Source: Phlebiopsis flavidoalba (taxonomy: Eukaryota; Basidiomycota; Agaricomycetes; Polyporales; Phanerochaetaceae). From it: DNA of 64,000 bases. The notes beneath the pieces were generated by a model. The model ran no database searches and had not been told where the DNA came from. It saw only the letters and a program-made list of their open reading frames with translations. A program made the position numbers and the translations under genes. The stretch spans positions 124,001 through 188,000 of the forward strand of contig JAOCPU010000008.1 in the NCBI GenBank assembly GCA_035772785.1, in the 5' to 3' direction. Each line of letters starts with the position of its first letter. Positions within the stretch are counted from its first letter, which is position 1. Shown here piece after piece: positions 1-15,100 of the stretch.

Positions 1-3000
1 GCTGTAGTGGTCAATGCCTTTGTAGCTGACACACACCTCGCGTCCGCATCTTCGAGTAAACGGGACAACTACAAAGACGGACAAGTCGTACCAAGAACGC
101 AAGAATGTCATTCACGAGTTCTTGAAGGCAACTATCTCGAAGAAATGCCAGAACGCAAGTTGTGGAGCGTGCGTGGTTGTCTATTTCGCTCGCTTGACGT
201 ATTTTCACCACAATATTGCTGTACAGTCATTCTTACACATTCCGGAAGGAAGGCCATACGAAGTTTATCGAGTATGACCTATCTGTGAAACAAAAGGCGC
301 AGCAGCACGACATCCTCGGTCTCAAACGACCTGACGTCCTCTCCGCAGACCGTTTGAAGGGACGTGGAGCTAAAGGCGTCGAGGCAGCCACCTCGCAGGC
401 TTCCGCAGAGGTGGATGCAAGACATGTCGGGTTCTGGGTCTGAGTCCGACTCAGAGGGTGAGGATGTCTGGTCCGACGACGAGCAAACAAGTCATCGAGA
501 GCCTGGGGGCAGACAACTGCCGAAATCTGCGAGCGGAAAGGTCAAGACCTCTCGAGGACGTAATGAGCGCGTCATGCCTCCCGCCGAAGCCCGCGCACAT
601 CTACGACGGCTCTTCGAGCGAGAGCCTGTAATGTGCTCTCTTCTCTTTGGTCGACATGGTCCCTTTGCCCCTCTTTCCCCGCACAATTATATCCTTGGCC
701 TCCGCCGACATGTTCTTCCTGGAAGTCCTCCCAGTTACCCCTACCCGGTTCCGTCCCCCAGCCAAAAATGAACGACATGCTGTTCGAGCATCCCCAGAAC
801 GAGCTCTTGACTCGGGTATTGGTGACATCCTATACCTTGCGAGACCTCTCAACGAGAGCCTACGCGCAGCTCTCGATAAATCGTCAGCGGCAGATGAGGC
901 AGCCAGCCAAGAACAAGCTGTTACAGAGCTTGCTCGATAATCTTATTCAGCTCCAGATACATGTCAACAGTTTCATTGACAGCAGTAAAAATCCGCAGCC
1001 CGTCAGGCAAAGGGAAACTTCCCCCGCCCGGAGTGAAACAGCTCTTGAGAGAAGAAAGAGGGTCTTTTCAGGAAACACATGATGGTGCAATTTTCTAATG
1101 ACTGTTTTGCTCCCACACTCGGCCTTGCTGACCTGTTGAATAGGGAAAACGCGTCAACTACGCCCGCTCGTTCTGTTATCTCCCCGACGTCAACATCGAG
1201 CCCAACGAGATTGGTATCCCTCCGAGTATTCGCCTCGCAAACTCACATTCCCTGAGCCTGTGACGCCCGCCAACTTCCATGAACTACGAGCTCTAGTGAT
1301 CACGGGGGCCGAAAGGTTACCCGGGGCGCGACTATGCCGTTGAGTACGAAGATGGACATTTACAGTTTCTTGTGGGTTGATCAAGTCTCCGAGATGAACT
1401 CGTTTAACGTAGATTTCGATTTTAGGAGAAGTTGTCTGTGGAGCAGCGCACAGCCATTGCCAATCAGCTTTTGACACCCCCAAGAAGGAGACCGTGGGTC
1501 GTCCAGGTCTGGTCTGCAGACCCGCAGCGCAGCATATCAACAAGAAGGTGTACAGACACCTGCGTGATGGTGACCAGTTGATTCTGAACCGGCAACCGAC
1601 CCTACACAAGCCGAGTATGATGGTTCACAAAGCGAAGGTGCTCTACAAGGGAAAAGACGATCCGTATTGCATTATGCCAACTGGTGCGTTTTGCCAACAT
1701 TTCCTCCCTTCATGCGGTGATTGACTCTCCCGGCAGCAATTCATACAACGGTGAGACTAAAAGCCCTATCTCTATGACTTTGCCAAACCGCTGACCTCGG
1801 GGTCTACAGCTGATTTCGACGGTGATGGTATGTGCTTATGATGACAAATGACGAACTTCGCTGAATGTAGGCCCTAGAGATGAATATCCACTTTCCTCGT
1901 GAGTTCGAGTGATGTAGTTCGCCGCCGGCCCAGTACCTCATCTTTACCCTAGAGAACCAAGTTGCGCGCGCCGAAGCAATGATGATAGCTAACACGGATA
2001 ATCAATATCTGGTGCCGACGTCAGGAAAGGCGCTGCGAGGTTTGATTCAGGACCATGTCGTGGCGGGTGTCTGGATGATACCGCCCAGGACACATTCTTC
2101 TCTCGCGAAGAATACTTTCCAATTGCTTTACGGTGCACTTCGCCCGAGAGGGTAACGTCTGGCCACTACAGTGGTCGTCTAGTGACCCTTCCCCCAACCA
2201 TCTGCGAAGCCTAAGCCGCTCTGGACCTGCAAAACAGATCGTGAGCTGAATTCTGTAGAATTTCATTCGCGTCCTGACTTAGCACCCCAGATCTCGACTG
2301 TCATGCTTAACATCACGCCGAGCAAAGCGCTGCTGGACTCAATCTCACGGCGACAGGCAAAGGTTCCTGACGGCAGCTGTGGGGCAAGGAACTCCAAGGA
2401 AGATACGGTCATCTTCATGGACGGCGAGCTACTCTGTGGTGTTCTTGACAAGTCCGCTTTCGGCGCAAGTGATTTCGGTCTGGTACACTCTGTCTATGAG
2501 TTGTACGGCCGCCGGACATAGCCGGCATCTTACTCGGTGTTCTGAGTCGACTCTTCACCAAAGTTCTTGCGAAACATCGTGCTTCACTCCTGTCGCATGG
2601 ACGATCTGGCACTCACGCCCAGCGGCAATTCCCGTCGCAAGGAGTTGATTCGCAAGGGTGCAAACCTCGGCACGGAAGGTGCGATCGAAAACTTCCCCTC
2701 ACTCGCCTCGGTTCCAGATGGCGACAAGCCTGCCTCCTTGCGCAGTCTGTTGGAGGATGTGCTACGCGACGACAACAAGATGGCGGGCCTGGATATGACT
2801 GTCAAAAGCAAGTTGGCCAAGCTCACGAAAGTCCATTGCGGATGCTGTAATGCCTCACGGTCTACTCCGTCAGTTCCCCCACAACCCACATGCAAGCGAT
2901 GAGACGCAGTCTGGTGCCAAGGGAAGTGCCGTCAACGCCCAGCAAATCTCATGTGCTCTAGGACAACAGGAATTGGAAGGCCGCCGCGTTCCCGTTATGG

Positions 3001-5399
3001 TCAGTGGTAAAACTCTGCCATCGTTCAAGCCGTTCGAGACTCGGGCAATCGCCGGTGTGGATATGTTGCCAGCCGTTTCCTTACCGGAGTCAAACCACAA
3101 GAGTTCTTCTTCCATTGTATGGCTGGCCGTGAAGGTCTCATTGATACAGCGGTGAAAACGTCGCGGTCAGGCTACCTGCAGCGCTGTCTTATCAAGCATT
3201 TGGAAGGTATTCGGGTTCACTACGACAACACTGTTCGTGGGAGCGATTCCTCGATCTATCAGTTCCACTACGGTGGGGATGGTTTGGACGTCACTCGCCA
3301 AAAACACTTGTACGAGTTCGATTTCTTGGCCCGCAACGAGATCTCTGCAGCCAACAAGTATCGACCTGGGTCTATCGTGGAGAAGGTCGACAGGAAGGCC
3401 GCAACGGACTACATGAAGAAGCTCTTGAAGAAGAAACGAAAGCTCCAGCCCCTTGACGATCCCACTGTATCCATATACGACCCTAGTCGTTACCTCGGCG
3501 CAACCTCTGAGCGGTTTGCGGAGAGGGTCGAGGAGTTCGTCAAACTACTCAAGGAGAAGGCCGAAGCTGAAGCTCACATCAAGCGACGAGTGGAATCGAT
3601 ATCCGTCAAGAACTTCAAGACCCTCATGAATGTCAAGTACATGCGCAGTCTTGTGGATCCAGGAGAGGCAGTTGGCCTTCTAGCCTCTCAAGGGTAAGTC
3701 TCCCCAGTTTAATGATGTTGCTTACTGACCCATAAACATAGAGTCGGAGAGCCGTCCACTCAGATGACCTTGAACACTTTCCATTTCGCCGGTATGCTTC
3801 TTTGTATCCGCTATTACCGATAATCCTGACGGCAAGCTGTAGGACATGGTGCTGCTAACGTTACTCTGGGTATTCCTCGCTTGCGTGAGATCGTTATGAC
3901 TGCCTCGCGAAAACCGAAGACTCCATCGATGGTCGTTTCAGTGCGGTCAGGGGTCGCCCTGGAAGATATTGACACCTTCTGCAAGAGAGCCGGTCGACTC
4001 ACTCTTTCTCAGGTCGTCGACAAGATCATCGTCAAGGAGACTTTAGCCTCTAATGGGTCATCCGGACCAAAGACTTTTCAATTGAGCTCGTCTTCTACCC
4101 GAGAGCAGCCTACGAGGCCGAGTATGACGTAGAACCTTCAGAAATCCTCTCAGCGTTCGGCACGAAATTCCCGCTCATACTGAAGAAGGAAATCCAGAAC
4201 GAGCTCAAGAAACTTGAACAGGATATGAAGTCGCAGCTGACAGAGGTTGGTAAGGGCAAAGCGATCAGAGAACGCGCAGGCGAGGCGGAAGCGGAGACTG
4301 GGGGCGACGACTTTGAAGAAGGTCGTGGTGGCCGTGGCGGGAAGGATGACGACGAGACTAGCGAGGTCGGCGACGGCGATGCATCGGCTGCGAAGAGGCA
4401 GCGACAGGCGAAGGAGCAAGCGACATACGACGAGGACGAGGACGACGATGACGCTATGGATCAGTACGACGACGATGCGATTGAAGCTGCGTACGCTTCA
4501 GCCGCCGAGAGTGATGACGACATGTCTACCGACGAACAGATGGACGCGGACCTCAGTGAACAGAGCGACGCAGTCGAGCAATTATTCATTCAGAACTTCT
4601 CGTACACTAAATCCTTCAGCTTCCGGGACACGGGCTGCACAATCGATCTACAAGTGAGTGTTCTCATTCTCGATTCTCCTTCGATGCCTGATGCCTGACG
4701 TTCGTAGTTTGCATCCGATATGCCAAAGCTCTTGTTGGTCGGTATCGTCGAGAAAACATGTACGAAGGCCGTCATCCGCGAGATTTCTGGCATCACCGAC
4801 TGCTTCAAATCCAAGGACGACCGGGGCGGCGACGTGAGCTATAAGGTACATACCATGCATCTGTGTTCACCGTCCACGCTAATGTTTCAACAGCTTACCA
4901 CCAACGGTTCAAATATACCAGGCCTATGGCAGTTCGCCTGCAGCGATGGTGAAAGCCTCATTGACCAACATACGATCTACTCGAACGACATTTACGCAAT
5001 TCTGTGCACTTACGGTGTTGAGGCCGCGCGTGCTACGATCCTCAAAGAGGTCAAGGGCGTTTTCGATGTCTACAAAATCGATGTTGACATCAGGCACCTC
5101 GAGCTTATTGCCGATTACATGGTGCGTAACACGCTCACTCCATCGTCACGAATGTCTTATTGGTACTCTAGACGTTTGACGGTGGATACAAGCCCTTCAA
5201 TCGGTCTGGTATTTCGACAAACCCGTCACCTCTCCTTAAAGCGTCATATGAGACTACCCGCCTCGTTCATATCGGACGCTACCCTGCACGGCGATTTCGA
5301 CGACTTAACGACCCCATCAGGGAACATCGTTGCAGGCAGGCTCTCAACTTGACCGGAACGGGAGTATTCGACGTGATTATGCCAGTGGAGTCATCATGA
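1..5399 (+). CDS. RPA190: RNA polymerase I largest subunit (A190), 5'-truncated by the window edge
   Basis: Catalytic subunit of nucleolar RNA polymerase I, which makes the large rRNA precursor. The gene enters from the left already inside the clamp zinc region ([11 protein letters not shown], about 140-175). Conserved blocks follow in order: [20 protein letters not shown] near 1578-1640; the Mg-binding loop ADFDGD ending at an intron near 1826, followed by MNIHFP and [18 protein letters not shown] to about 2010; [17 protein letters not shown] near 3158; [20 protein letters not shown] near 3868; the long acidic, Asp-rich jaw insertion of Pol I at 4300-4570; and the C-terminal end [17 protein letters not shown] with stop TGA at 5397. 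The acidic insertion and the tail separate it from Pol II and Pol III. Introns are short, for example 3696-3741. Several frame changes (near 1060-1480, 2100-2300, 2850, 4090 and 5170-5350) interrupt the reading frame with no obvious intron. Identity is secure; exon joins are not. Confidence 0.95.
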
Positions 5400-7144
5400 T
5401 TTACTGTCGATTTATCTTCTGACACATCCCCGCCCTGTTGTCACTATTTGTTATATTTATACTCTTTTAGCTCATAACCCCGTCCGAACCAACTGAAACC
5501 TGAGTCTTAGCCGAACATTGCCATCAGATTCAGGGCTGAACCGCCCAGATTGTGTGCATGCTCCCATAGTTATACATACTAAGCGTACAAGCACATCGCG
5601 CTCAGGCACAGAGTCGCCGCTGACAACCCTTACGATTCTCCATGGCACGCCGGAGATCGAACCTTCCATAAAGGATGTAGCCGCACTGTCGTGAATGGGT
5701 AAGTTAGAAAAGAAGGGGCATCTATCGGGACGGTGTCATGCGTGCGAGGTCTGTAGCGCGTGCAGCATTTGAAGTTCGCCGAATGACGTGTTGGCGACTT
5801 CACCTAGAGAGGAAACGCTTGGCTTGTATGCCGTTAGATGGTGTCGATGTGGTCTGGTTTGCCCATCGGAGATTCACGCCGCCGTCGGGAATCGAAAGAA
5901 CAAAGGCACTCCTGGGGCGCGGAACTCGTAGAGCCTAACCAGGTCTTCTCAGAAGGGATTAGCGTCCGCCCTGAACTTGGAGTGGAGATCGTTGGGTTCC
6001 TACGCAACCTAACCATCTCGGAAGGATATGGAGAGAAAGGAGCAGTCGTCCGGGTGCCTCCCACCGGCAGTTCAAGTCCCGCCGTGTCAGCGCTGTATGT
6101 CGGCTACTCTACGAAAGGAGAACGCTGAGGTTTCGTAGTGTTTGGACTAAAAGTGATTCCGGCTCCCTGCCATTCCGTCAATATCCTTCGACCAAATAGA
6201 GGCATACGGACTTGCCTTCGTGCTATAAAATAGCGGGCAGACGACAAGGGGAACCTTCATACAATCTACCCCTGCCTGACGTACAGCAAACGAGACTCGC
6301 AATGTGCAGATACAGACGGTGGGCTTACCTTCACACTTTTGCAAGTCTGGCACGCTGACAAAAGCTCAGTGTTCGTAATGTTTACCTGAAGTAAGCCTAC
6401 GCGTACACGTTACCTTGTAGCGACACTGAGTTTTATTCCCCTATAGGTGTGGCCATGGTCATAATCTAGTAAGCTCTATGCACTTGAGACGTGCGTGATC
6501 TTACTGAAGCTGTGTCCAACAAAGCCCGAGGATTTTGGTGAAGCAGCTCCGATACTAGCCTTTACTCAGTAGCTAATATATACACCAGATCGTTTGTTAC
6601 AAGGACGATTGCATCTTCAGCCCGAACCATCCTGCGACCTGCCACGGCGAGGAATGCAAAAAAACGATGTTGGCATTAGTGAGTACTCCTTACCTTGCGC
6701 CTGAGCTCCATTTCACATTCCACCGTAGCCGACAGTGGCCGCAACAATACTGTAAGTCGTCTAATCAGGCGCTACAATTGTGATACTGACCTCGTTACAG
6801 CTCCAAACATTGACGGCTACTGCCCCGATTGTGTGGGCGAGAGGCATGCGTTAAGCCCGCATGTACATGCTCGAATGAAGCATTCGGACGAGGCTGCAAC
6901 GTTCCGGACGATCTCGCCTATAATAATCTTCCACCGCTTTGTAATGGTACCTTATGCACGGAATTATGATGAGAGAAATGACCGAGCGTCGAGGGTTGGC
7001 AGAAAGGTCTCCAGCAGTAGAGTGGGTTTGAGATGTGAAGATAGACTCAGCGGGGCCTTTAGTTGAGCATGGTCCGCGCAAGCAGAGTACTGTGGTCAGA
7101 TCTCGTTAGTCGATTTTAACTCTAAGCATGCACAGAGCCGTACA
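5400..7144. other. Gene-poor interval between RPA190 and SF3B6
   Basis: No gene is supported. The first part is the 3' flank of RPA190. At about 6597-7066 on plus there is a cysteine-containing reading (CIFSPNHPATCHGEECKK, then a GTGAGT-like donor, and later DGYCPDCVGERH) that could be exons of a small gene. It has no recognisable family and no clear start, so I do not call it. Confidence 0.4.
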
Positions 7145-7572
7145 TCAGTCCTCGTCTTTGATGTCATGCTTCTGCTTTAGCTGTGCCAACTCCTCTTCTC
7201 TTCGAGCTAGATCGGCTTTAGCTGCCGCGGCGTCTTGTTTGGCAGGCATATGATACAGGACAACAATATAGCGCTCCTGGAGATGAAACCCGTTGAGATG
7301 GTCCAGAGCATTCTTGGCCTTTTCCAACGACTTTTATCAGGGTAGACTTCCCGTCTAGAAGAAGTGTCAAACAAAAGACCCGTAACGTACATCCATCACG
7401 TCGTCAAACACCACGAATGCGGTCCCCCGCGTCTTCTGCTCACTCCCAATGCGGATTTGGCGAATGCTACCATAGCGGCGGACCGAACAGGTCGTATAAG
7501 TCCTCACCAGTGATCTGGTAATTGAGATTCTTGACGAAATAGAATCCTGTTTGCACCAGGGGGAAGTTTAGA
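7145..7572 (-). CDS. SF3B6: SF3b subunit p14 (SF3B6), RRM protein; first exon not resolved
   Basis: Small RRM subunit of the SF3b complex in U2 snRNP, which contacts the branch-point adenosine region in the spliceosome. The body is nearly complete: SKLPPGANRILF at the start of an exon (acceptor TTAG just before 7572), then VKNLNYQITGEDLYDLF (RNP2 side), IRQIRIGSEQKTRGTAFVVF (RNP1 side), and the last exon KNALDHLNGFHLQERYIVVL ending in a Lys/Asp tail with stop at 7145-7147. The length of about 120 residues fits the family. Two frame breaks are visible: an extra T in LF/VKN (near 7540) and about 4 extra bases in the codons for the usual GRYG (near 7483). A short 5' exon with the ATG should lie upstream within about 100-200 bp. 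I could not fix it; an ATG at 7654 is one candidate. Confidence 0.88.
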
Positions 7573-7659
7573 CTAAGTTTGAGAGCAGTCAGTGCACCAA
7601 CAAGTGATTGTGGCTCTTTCGAACGGCGTACTGTTGGCCTGCCGCGAGCGCCATGTTGG

Positions 7660-10600
7660 TAGTGTGAGACAAGAGGCTTGCCGCGGACGCCAAGACCGCG
7701 GGGAACACACCTTTGATGGACTTCCAAATATGGAAGGCGTATTTAAACGCAAGAAATCGGCCTCAATCCCGCTCTCAGAAACGCACTCGTCGGACATTAT
7801 GCTATGGGACTCTCTCAAAATTGAATCCAAATTAACGTTGTCGCTAGTTTTCTTCCCGAATATCACCTCATGTCTGAGCGCGAAACAGGAACATTAGATG
7901 GAACTTCCAAGAACAAGGCCACCACGGTAGTGGCAAATGACCATTTCGCAAGGCAATAGATACTGGGGACCTGAGCGAGTGTTCGCACAGCCATGACCCT
8001 CATCAGCATCTCCGGGTAGGTTATGTTATGGGCGGGTGCCATGCGAGGCACGCCGCTATAGCACGATTACGTGTCCGAGTGGCTCGTATGACAGGTTCAT
8101 GGTACTAAACCGTTTGTGTGGCGCTGAGTCAAATACAGTAGACGAGTTTCCAGGGCTTAAGCGGATCAGTTGAACCAGAAGATGAGCGTATGCTAAGGGC
8201 TATCTTCCCCCGGCTTACGTACGGTCTCCGCCTGCGTTCGCTCTCACTCACTGAACAACCCCCACTTGCATGTAGTAGAGCCAAAGGGTCGCATCTCGGG
8301 CGAGCAGTCGGCTGTCTGGAATCATTTGGTTGCGATGTCGGAGTCAAACGTGGAACACAGCAACAATTTCTAGCCATGAGACGAGCGACGATTTACATGA
8401 GGCGTCCCACTACGCCCCAGGACTCTCAGAAAGGTAGCTAGCAGACCCTTGATTTCCGGATACCGGAGCTCAGGTGGTGAACAGAGCAATCACTCATGGG
8501 GCGAAGTCCGAGGTGTTCGATAGTGGGGGAAAGAAGTTAATCCTTGGTTTCTGGAAGTGTCTCAGCGCCTTCGACAACCGACTGGCACAGACCGGTCATA
8601 TCGGCACTTCTACTCTCACCAGATGATCAGACAGTGAACACGAGGCTTAGAGGAGAATGTACTCAGAGTTTAATCTTGTGACGTGGTAAATTAGAGGTAG
8701 CCCAGGTTTTCAGCCTGGCGGATGAATGATGCAGAGTGTGGAACTCATTTCACTTTGTCTTGTAACCATCACACAGTTAGATGCCATGTCGCCGCAGCAT
8801 ATCACTGCAATATTACGAGTCGATCACTGAAGGAAGCGAGAAGGCCGCGAATGATTGCGTTTAGGCATTGTAACGGCCGCTGTTCGCCACGTTCATTGCC
8901 ATAGCGCCATTCCTGACGGACCAATTCCAGTTGGGTGGACATCTGGAGTAGGATATAAGATAAGAACTCACAGTTGTGAACAACTCGCCAGGGGCTCTGT
9001 AACCGCGGGGCGTCTCATGATGCAATTCGTTCTCGCGTAGCACAGCCAGGCGCGCGACTCCGAAGTGAGGGCTCAGACCGCAACGTTAAATTGACTTGTT
9101 TGTGAGCGTGCTGCAAATTCAGCCAAATGACAGCGTCGCCAACTTCAGACTCCGAAGTGTAATTTTCCAGCCAGTCAGAGGGCAAGGAAAGCGGAGATAA
9201 AGCCAAATGCATGCTGATGCACCTCAGAGAATGTTGCTGGACTTCAAAATGCTCAGAACGTACTACCATAAAAGAGGCGGCTTACAAGGAAGTGGAGCCA
9301 TCCATCATTGGGGACCAAGGGGGTGGGCGCGTAGTGATCGCTTGGGTGCTTCAAAGCAGAAGAAGAGACGGTGTAATTCCCCAGACAGGGTAGAGTAAGA
9401 AAAGCAGATTCGGACGTCTAACAATGCCTTGCGTTACGCCTGTACCACATGCTTGATTGTTAGTTGTGAGGTTGTGAGCAGTCGTCAACTATAAATAGGG
9501 ATCTATGATTGAGGCTGTTCGGGGGACGGTCTGCGCTCATCCCTGTCCCGACTCATGGCGGGCTGAAACGGCACCGCGACGGCAAGGCCTTCCTGCCCGT
9601 CCCTGGGCAAGCGGCGCGTGAGCACTCATGCTTTTTGCTTCGGTCATACGAGGGGCGAGGGTGTCAGGCATCGTCGCTGGATCGAGGTTGTGCGAAGTTC
9701 GGGTTTTTGTCTCCACCTTGGGAGGATCCTTGTGTTTCCAGCCCTTTACAAAGATAGTAGGAAAGGGATTAGCGGTTCATTTCCTGTATCGCAAAGCAAT
9801 GGGACAAATTCTCACCCAACACGACGCACAAGCGCGTACACGATCTCCGCAGGACTGACTGTCGTCATATGCGGCGGTGAGAAACCAAATGCGCGCCTTG
9901 CCGGAAAGGTGATCTGTCTTAGCAGCGGCCTCGTTGCGCTACATGGTTGTTTGGCAAGAAGGCAACGATACCCTGGATGTTCCCGTGTGAGGTATTCGTA
10001 GCGTTATCGACGCCCTTCTGCCTGCAAGCGACTAGGAGTTTACAAATCGGAGGTCCACCGCATCAGGAGACTTACATGTAGAAAGGTCCATCATCCGCGA
10101 CATCACATGTCAGTATAGTAAGACACACACCAACAGCAGCTTTGATGCATCTGAGAAGTCTTGACGAGCTCCTCGCCCACTGTGAAGCAGTCAGGTACGA
10201 AAAGGTGTTGCTCCTCCTCACGGGAGCAGCACGAGGAAGGAAACCTCAAGGCGATGAGCAATACGGCAGGACCGTGACTGCCGGAGTCTATCACATATAT
10301 GCCCAAGTTTGGCGCAGGACATCGATACCGCCAACGACGACGCGCTCATGAGCGATCAACAGTAGGCTGATGTTACGGAGCCCGGACGATATAGAGCTGG
10401 AGTTATGCCAGAGGCAACGCCCTTGTGACTCAGCCGTAGGACCCTTTGCTTCGCGAGACCTCCCTGACTGCGCCTGGAGACGGTTGTTACGGGTGGGAAA
10501 CCTTCTAGGTACGTGACGCGCAGCCTGGACTTTCGGGGGAGGCATGTTATCGCCCAGAAACAGAGAATCGGCCGGCTCGTCCTTGCGGAATCGGGATTAA

Positions 10601-12098
10601 TTCATCCGTGGTAGAGTGGCGCCGTGGCCGTGACTGGCCGGGCCTGAGGTCTGAGGGCTACTCAGAACGACCTCCTGAGACGGCCGTTCGGTGCGAATAA
10701 TGGTGGCGTTCATCTGACAATATAAGCACGACAGTTAACCGTCTGTTTGTACGCTAGCAATTTTGTTTGCATGCGAACCTTTGCTATGGATGAACGCTCG
10801 CCCCTGCGCGCGGTAGTCCAGCTTCACCGATCTAGGCATAAAGGGACGGTACAGCGCTGAAAACACCAAATTGACTTAACGTTAGAACTCCTCTGGTGTT
10901 GGTCACCGCATTACGCCGTGATTGAAACGATGGCCGCGAGGGAGACAGAGTAATAGCACTTGGTTTGAAACCGCAAGATGATCTTTCCGTGAATCCTTCC
11001 GGCAGACATGGGAAAAAAAAAAAAACGGAAATGTATTCCATCTGCGCAGAAAGAATAAGCTCTAAGGGTCCGCCTAAAAACGCCTATCCAGCGGAGGTAT
11101 TCAGCGCCGTTGATCCCTTTGTAGACGAAGAACCGTACTTACGTGTTCCTACGATACGAGCAGAGGGACTTGCCGTGCTCTTCATCACTTGGTGTACCGG
11201 TTGTACAGCCGTTCAACCGCTGAGCAGTCATTGTTACCCCTTACGCAGGTGACGGTTGCTGCGTCCTTTTCTTCCGCGTCAGGGATGAGGCACTTTACGT
11301 CCTCCACGCTGGGGCAGGGGCAGTCCGCGGGGTTAGAGACGCAGACCAGCGTGTCGGGACATAAGTACTGAGGACAGGGGACTAAAAGAAGGGGTCAAAT
11401 ATTACCAACGGCCATGCGTTCGAAGGAGTACTAACCGGCGTCCGCTTGTGCAGCCCATTGTGAGTGAGAAGGCGGTCTACGTTGCTGTTTGTTGACCAGG
11501 GTGACCCTGGCCAAACATCTGTTCGAAGAAGTGGGAACTGCCCCCATGCGAGAGGCACGTGCGCACAAGAAGAGACAGCACCTAGGAGGCTGGCTGGACT
11601 TGAGACCATTCTTGCTTCAAGTTGCGAAGCGGGCCCGTGGTATATACACACTCAAAACACGCGGCACCATACGTGTCTGCTTGTAGGCGCTGGGACTTCG
11701 CCATCACGAACTCGGGCGTTCAACAATGTGGCCGGGGTCTGAGTCTAGACTCGAGTGGGGTACGACCACGTAGTATTATGGGAACGCATTTTTTTGTGCG
11801 GTACGTAGTGTGAACAAGTAGAATCTATCTACTTGGCAGCTGTGCGTACATGATCCAAGAAGCCCTATAATACAAAATATGCCATAGATGTAAAACACGT
11901 GTGGAGAGGGCATGAAGAAAAGTAAATAAAGCATGACGGTAATGGTGTGCGTGTTGTCTGGAGATACATATCAGGATGGTGGTTCGCGAGAGCCATGCGA
12001 CAAATTCACCTGCGTGCCGAGTCGAGTCCTTGGTTGATGCAGAGTCCGTGTGAGTGAAATTGCGATGAAACAAACCCCGAGTCGCCCCATGCTGCTGC
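7660..12098. other. Long interval with no supportable gene
   Basis: About 4.4 kb in which both strands are densely stopped and I recognise no protein family. There is an A12 run at about 11009-11020 and several purine-rich blocks. Longer readings near 9510-10000 (plus) have no splice-consistent continuation and no familiar motif. It may contain decayed mobile DNA or non-coding RNA, but nothing in the sequence supports either directly. Confidence 0.4.
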
Positions 12099-13015
12099 TT
12101 AGTCCTCCCAGCCCTGTCCGAGCATCTCGTCCTCGAGAGACAAGCTCGATACCTCCATCGTCTCGTCATCAAGGAGAAGCTTGGCCTGGCTTCATCCAAG
12201 GTAGACCTTGCCCCCTATCCGCGAGGTTGTGCATGTCTATTTTTGGACTTCAACGTGAAGTCAAGCCCAGTTGTCGTCAAGGGTGGGGAAGCTACACCAT
12301 GCAGGTTGGCGAAGCGAGTGATTTTCACTGGCAAATTTTCCAGTCCTACGGATCCCAGAGTTTCTTTTGTAGCACGTGAAAGCTTGATGCGAGGAGGCAT
12401 GTTCTCCTTATCCGCATCTTTTGTCTTTCTGGGCACACCTCCAACGATGGATGACTTGCGAGGCGATGCGAGGAGGGGATGACGGAACAATAGGCGGAAT
12501 GGTCTCTGCCTGGTCTAACCGTAGACATCAAAGCCCGGATAGTGAACTGAATCGCGGTTGGTAACTGCCACAGGGGCGGGGTTGGTGCAGAGCCAGGCAG
12601 GAGCAAGCTCAGGGCTAAAATAATCTCCACTTGCATGTCATCCGGCACGGATAGCAAGGGAGCAGCGGTGCCAGTGAACTCAAGCCGTGAATTCGCATCG
12701 CTGATACGACGAGCACGAGGAGGAGTGTCCTCAGACATGGCTGAACCAAAGTCCAGTTTGCGTGGGGTGACGACTACATGCGGAAGGCGACCGCGAGTCG
12801 AGCCGGAGTGGCTGCTTCGCGTTTGGGTGTCCAGTCGGCGGACTGAGAGTTGCCGGCAGGATATCCAGCATGACTGAGTACTACTTGACGTTTCGCAGAA
12901 CTGCGTAGGGGAGACGCATTGGGCGAAAGAGGGGCGTTTGTTTGGTCTCTCTCTCGACACCGAGGGTGGGGAAAGGTTGTCCGCAAATTTAACGTGGTCA
13001 AAGAGGAAGATCACG
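12099..13015 (-). CDS. Hypothetical Ser/Pro-rich protein with KEN box and CDK-consensus sites
   Basis: No family recognised. Read on minus, one exon contains VVVTPRKLDFGSAMSEDTPP and RRISDANSRLEF (about 12785-12640). A later exon begins after an acceptor near 12511 and reads LLASPRKSSIVGGVPRKT, then DADKENMPPRIKLSR, then SPPLTTTGLDFTLKSK. A short acidic end, LLLDDETMEVSSLSLEDEML, closes at a TAA at 12099. The KEN box is a known APC/C degron; the TPRK, TPPR and SPRK motifs fit the CDK consensus S/T-P-x-K/R. Together they suggest a small, disordered, cell-cycle-controlled protein, for example a securin- or sororin-like regulator, but that is inference. The 5' end is uncertain (an ATG at 12740 is possible), and at least one frame break lies near 12200. 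It runs in the same direction as FAL1, which lies upstream of it. Confidence 0.5.
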
Positions 13016-13472
13016 TAGTGGCCCAGGACGTTGCATGAGAGTGAGAGTTCACAAGAGAGAGGGAAAATGTAGGTTGTTTGAGGAAGTATGTGTAGGCTGT
13101 CGAAGACGGTGGGGGTGGTACAATGGACGAGGATATCGTTGGGAGTTGGTTTCGAATTCCTGGCCACGTTCCGGCGTTCGTCACGCGTCACACGTTGTGA
13201 CGATACGCGATGCGCCACGATGTTTGTTGAGCGTCTTCGGGGTCCAAACAAGACCCCGAGAGAAGCGCGTCGTCACAGTATTTTGCCAGGAAACGCAGGC
13301 GTATTAGTTCGACATGCAGACACTACTGAATACGACACTACTACATGCAAGTAGCACATGGAAGAGAGCACATAGCATTGCAGGAGTCCTGTCGACACAG
13401 GTCTGGAGTAGCAAAAATCGGGAATCGAAAAGATATCAATAGTACAGAGGCACAGGAAGGGAGAGATGCAGC

Positions 13473-15100
<1,628 letters not shown>

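Noticed and set aside
5640..5675. GGTTCGATCTCC on minus resembles a tRNA B box.
   Set aside because: No A box at a suitable distance and the match has an extra base.
9509..10001. Overlapping plus readings of 80-127 codons.
   Set aside because: No known motif, mixed composition across three frames and no consistent splice sites.
13100..13165. TGGTACAATGG followed by GGTTTCGAATTCC looks like tRNA A and B boxes on plus.
   Set aside because: The boxes are only about 30 bp apart, too close for a tRNA, and no cloverleaf forms.
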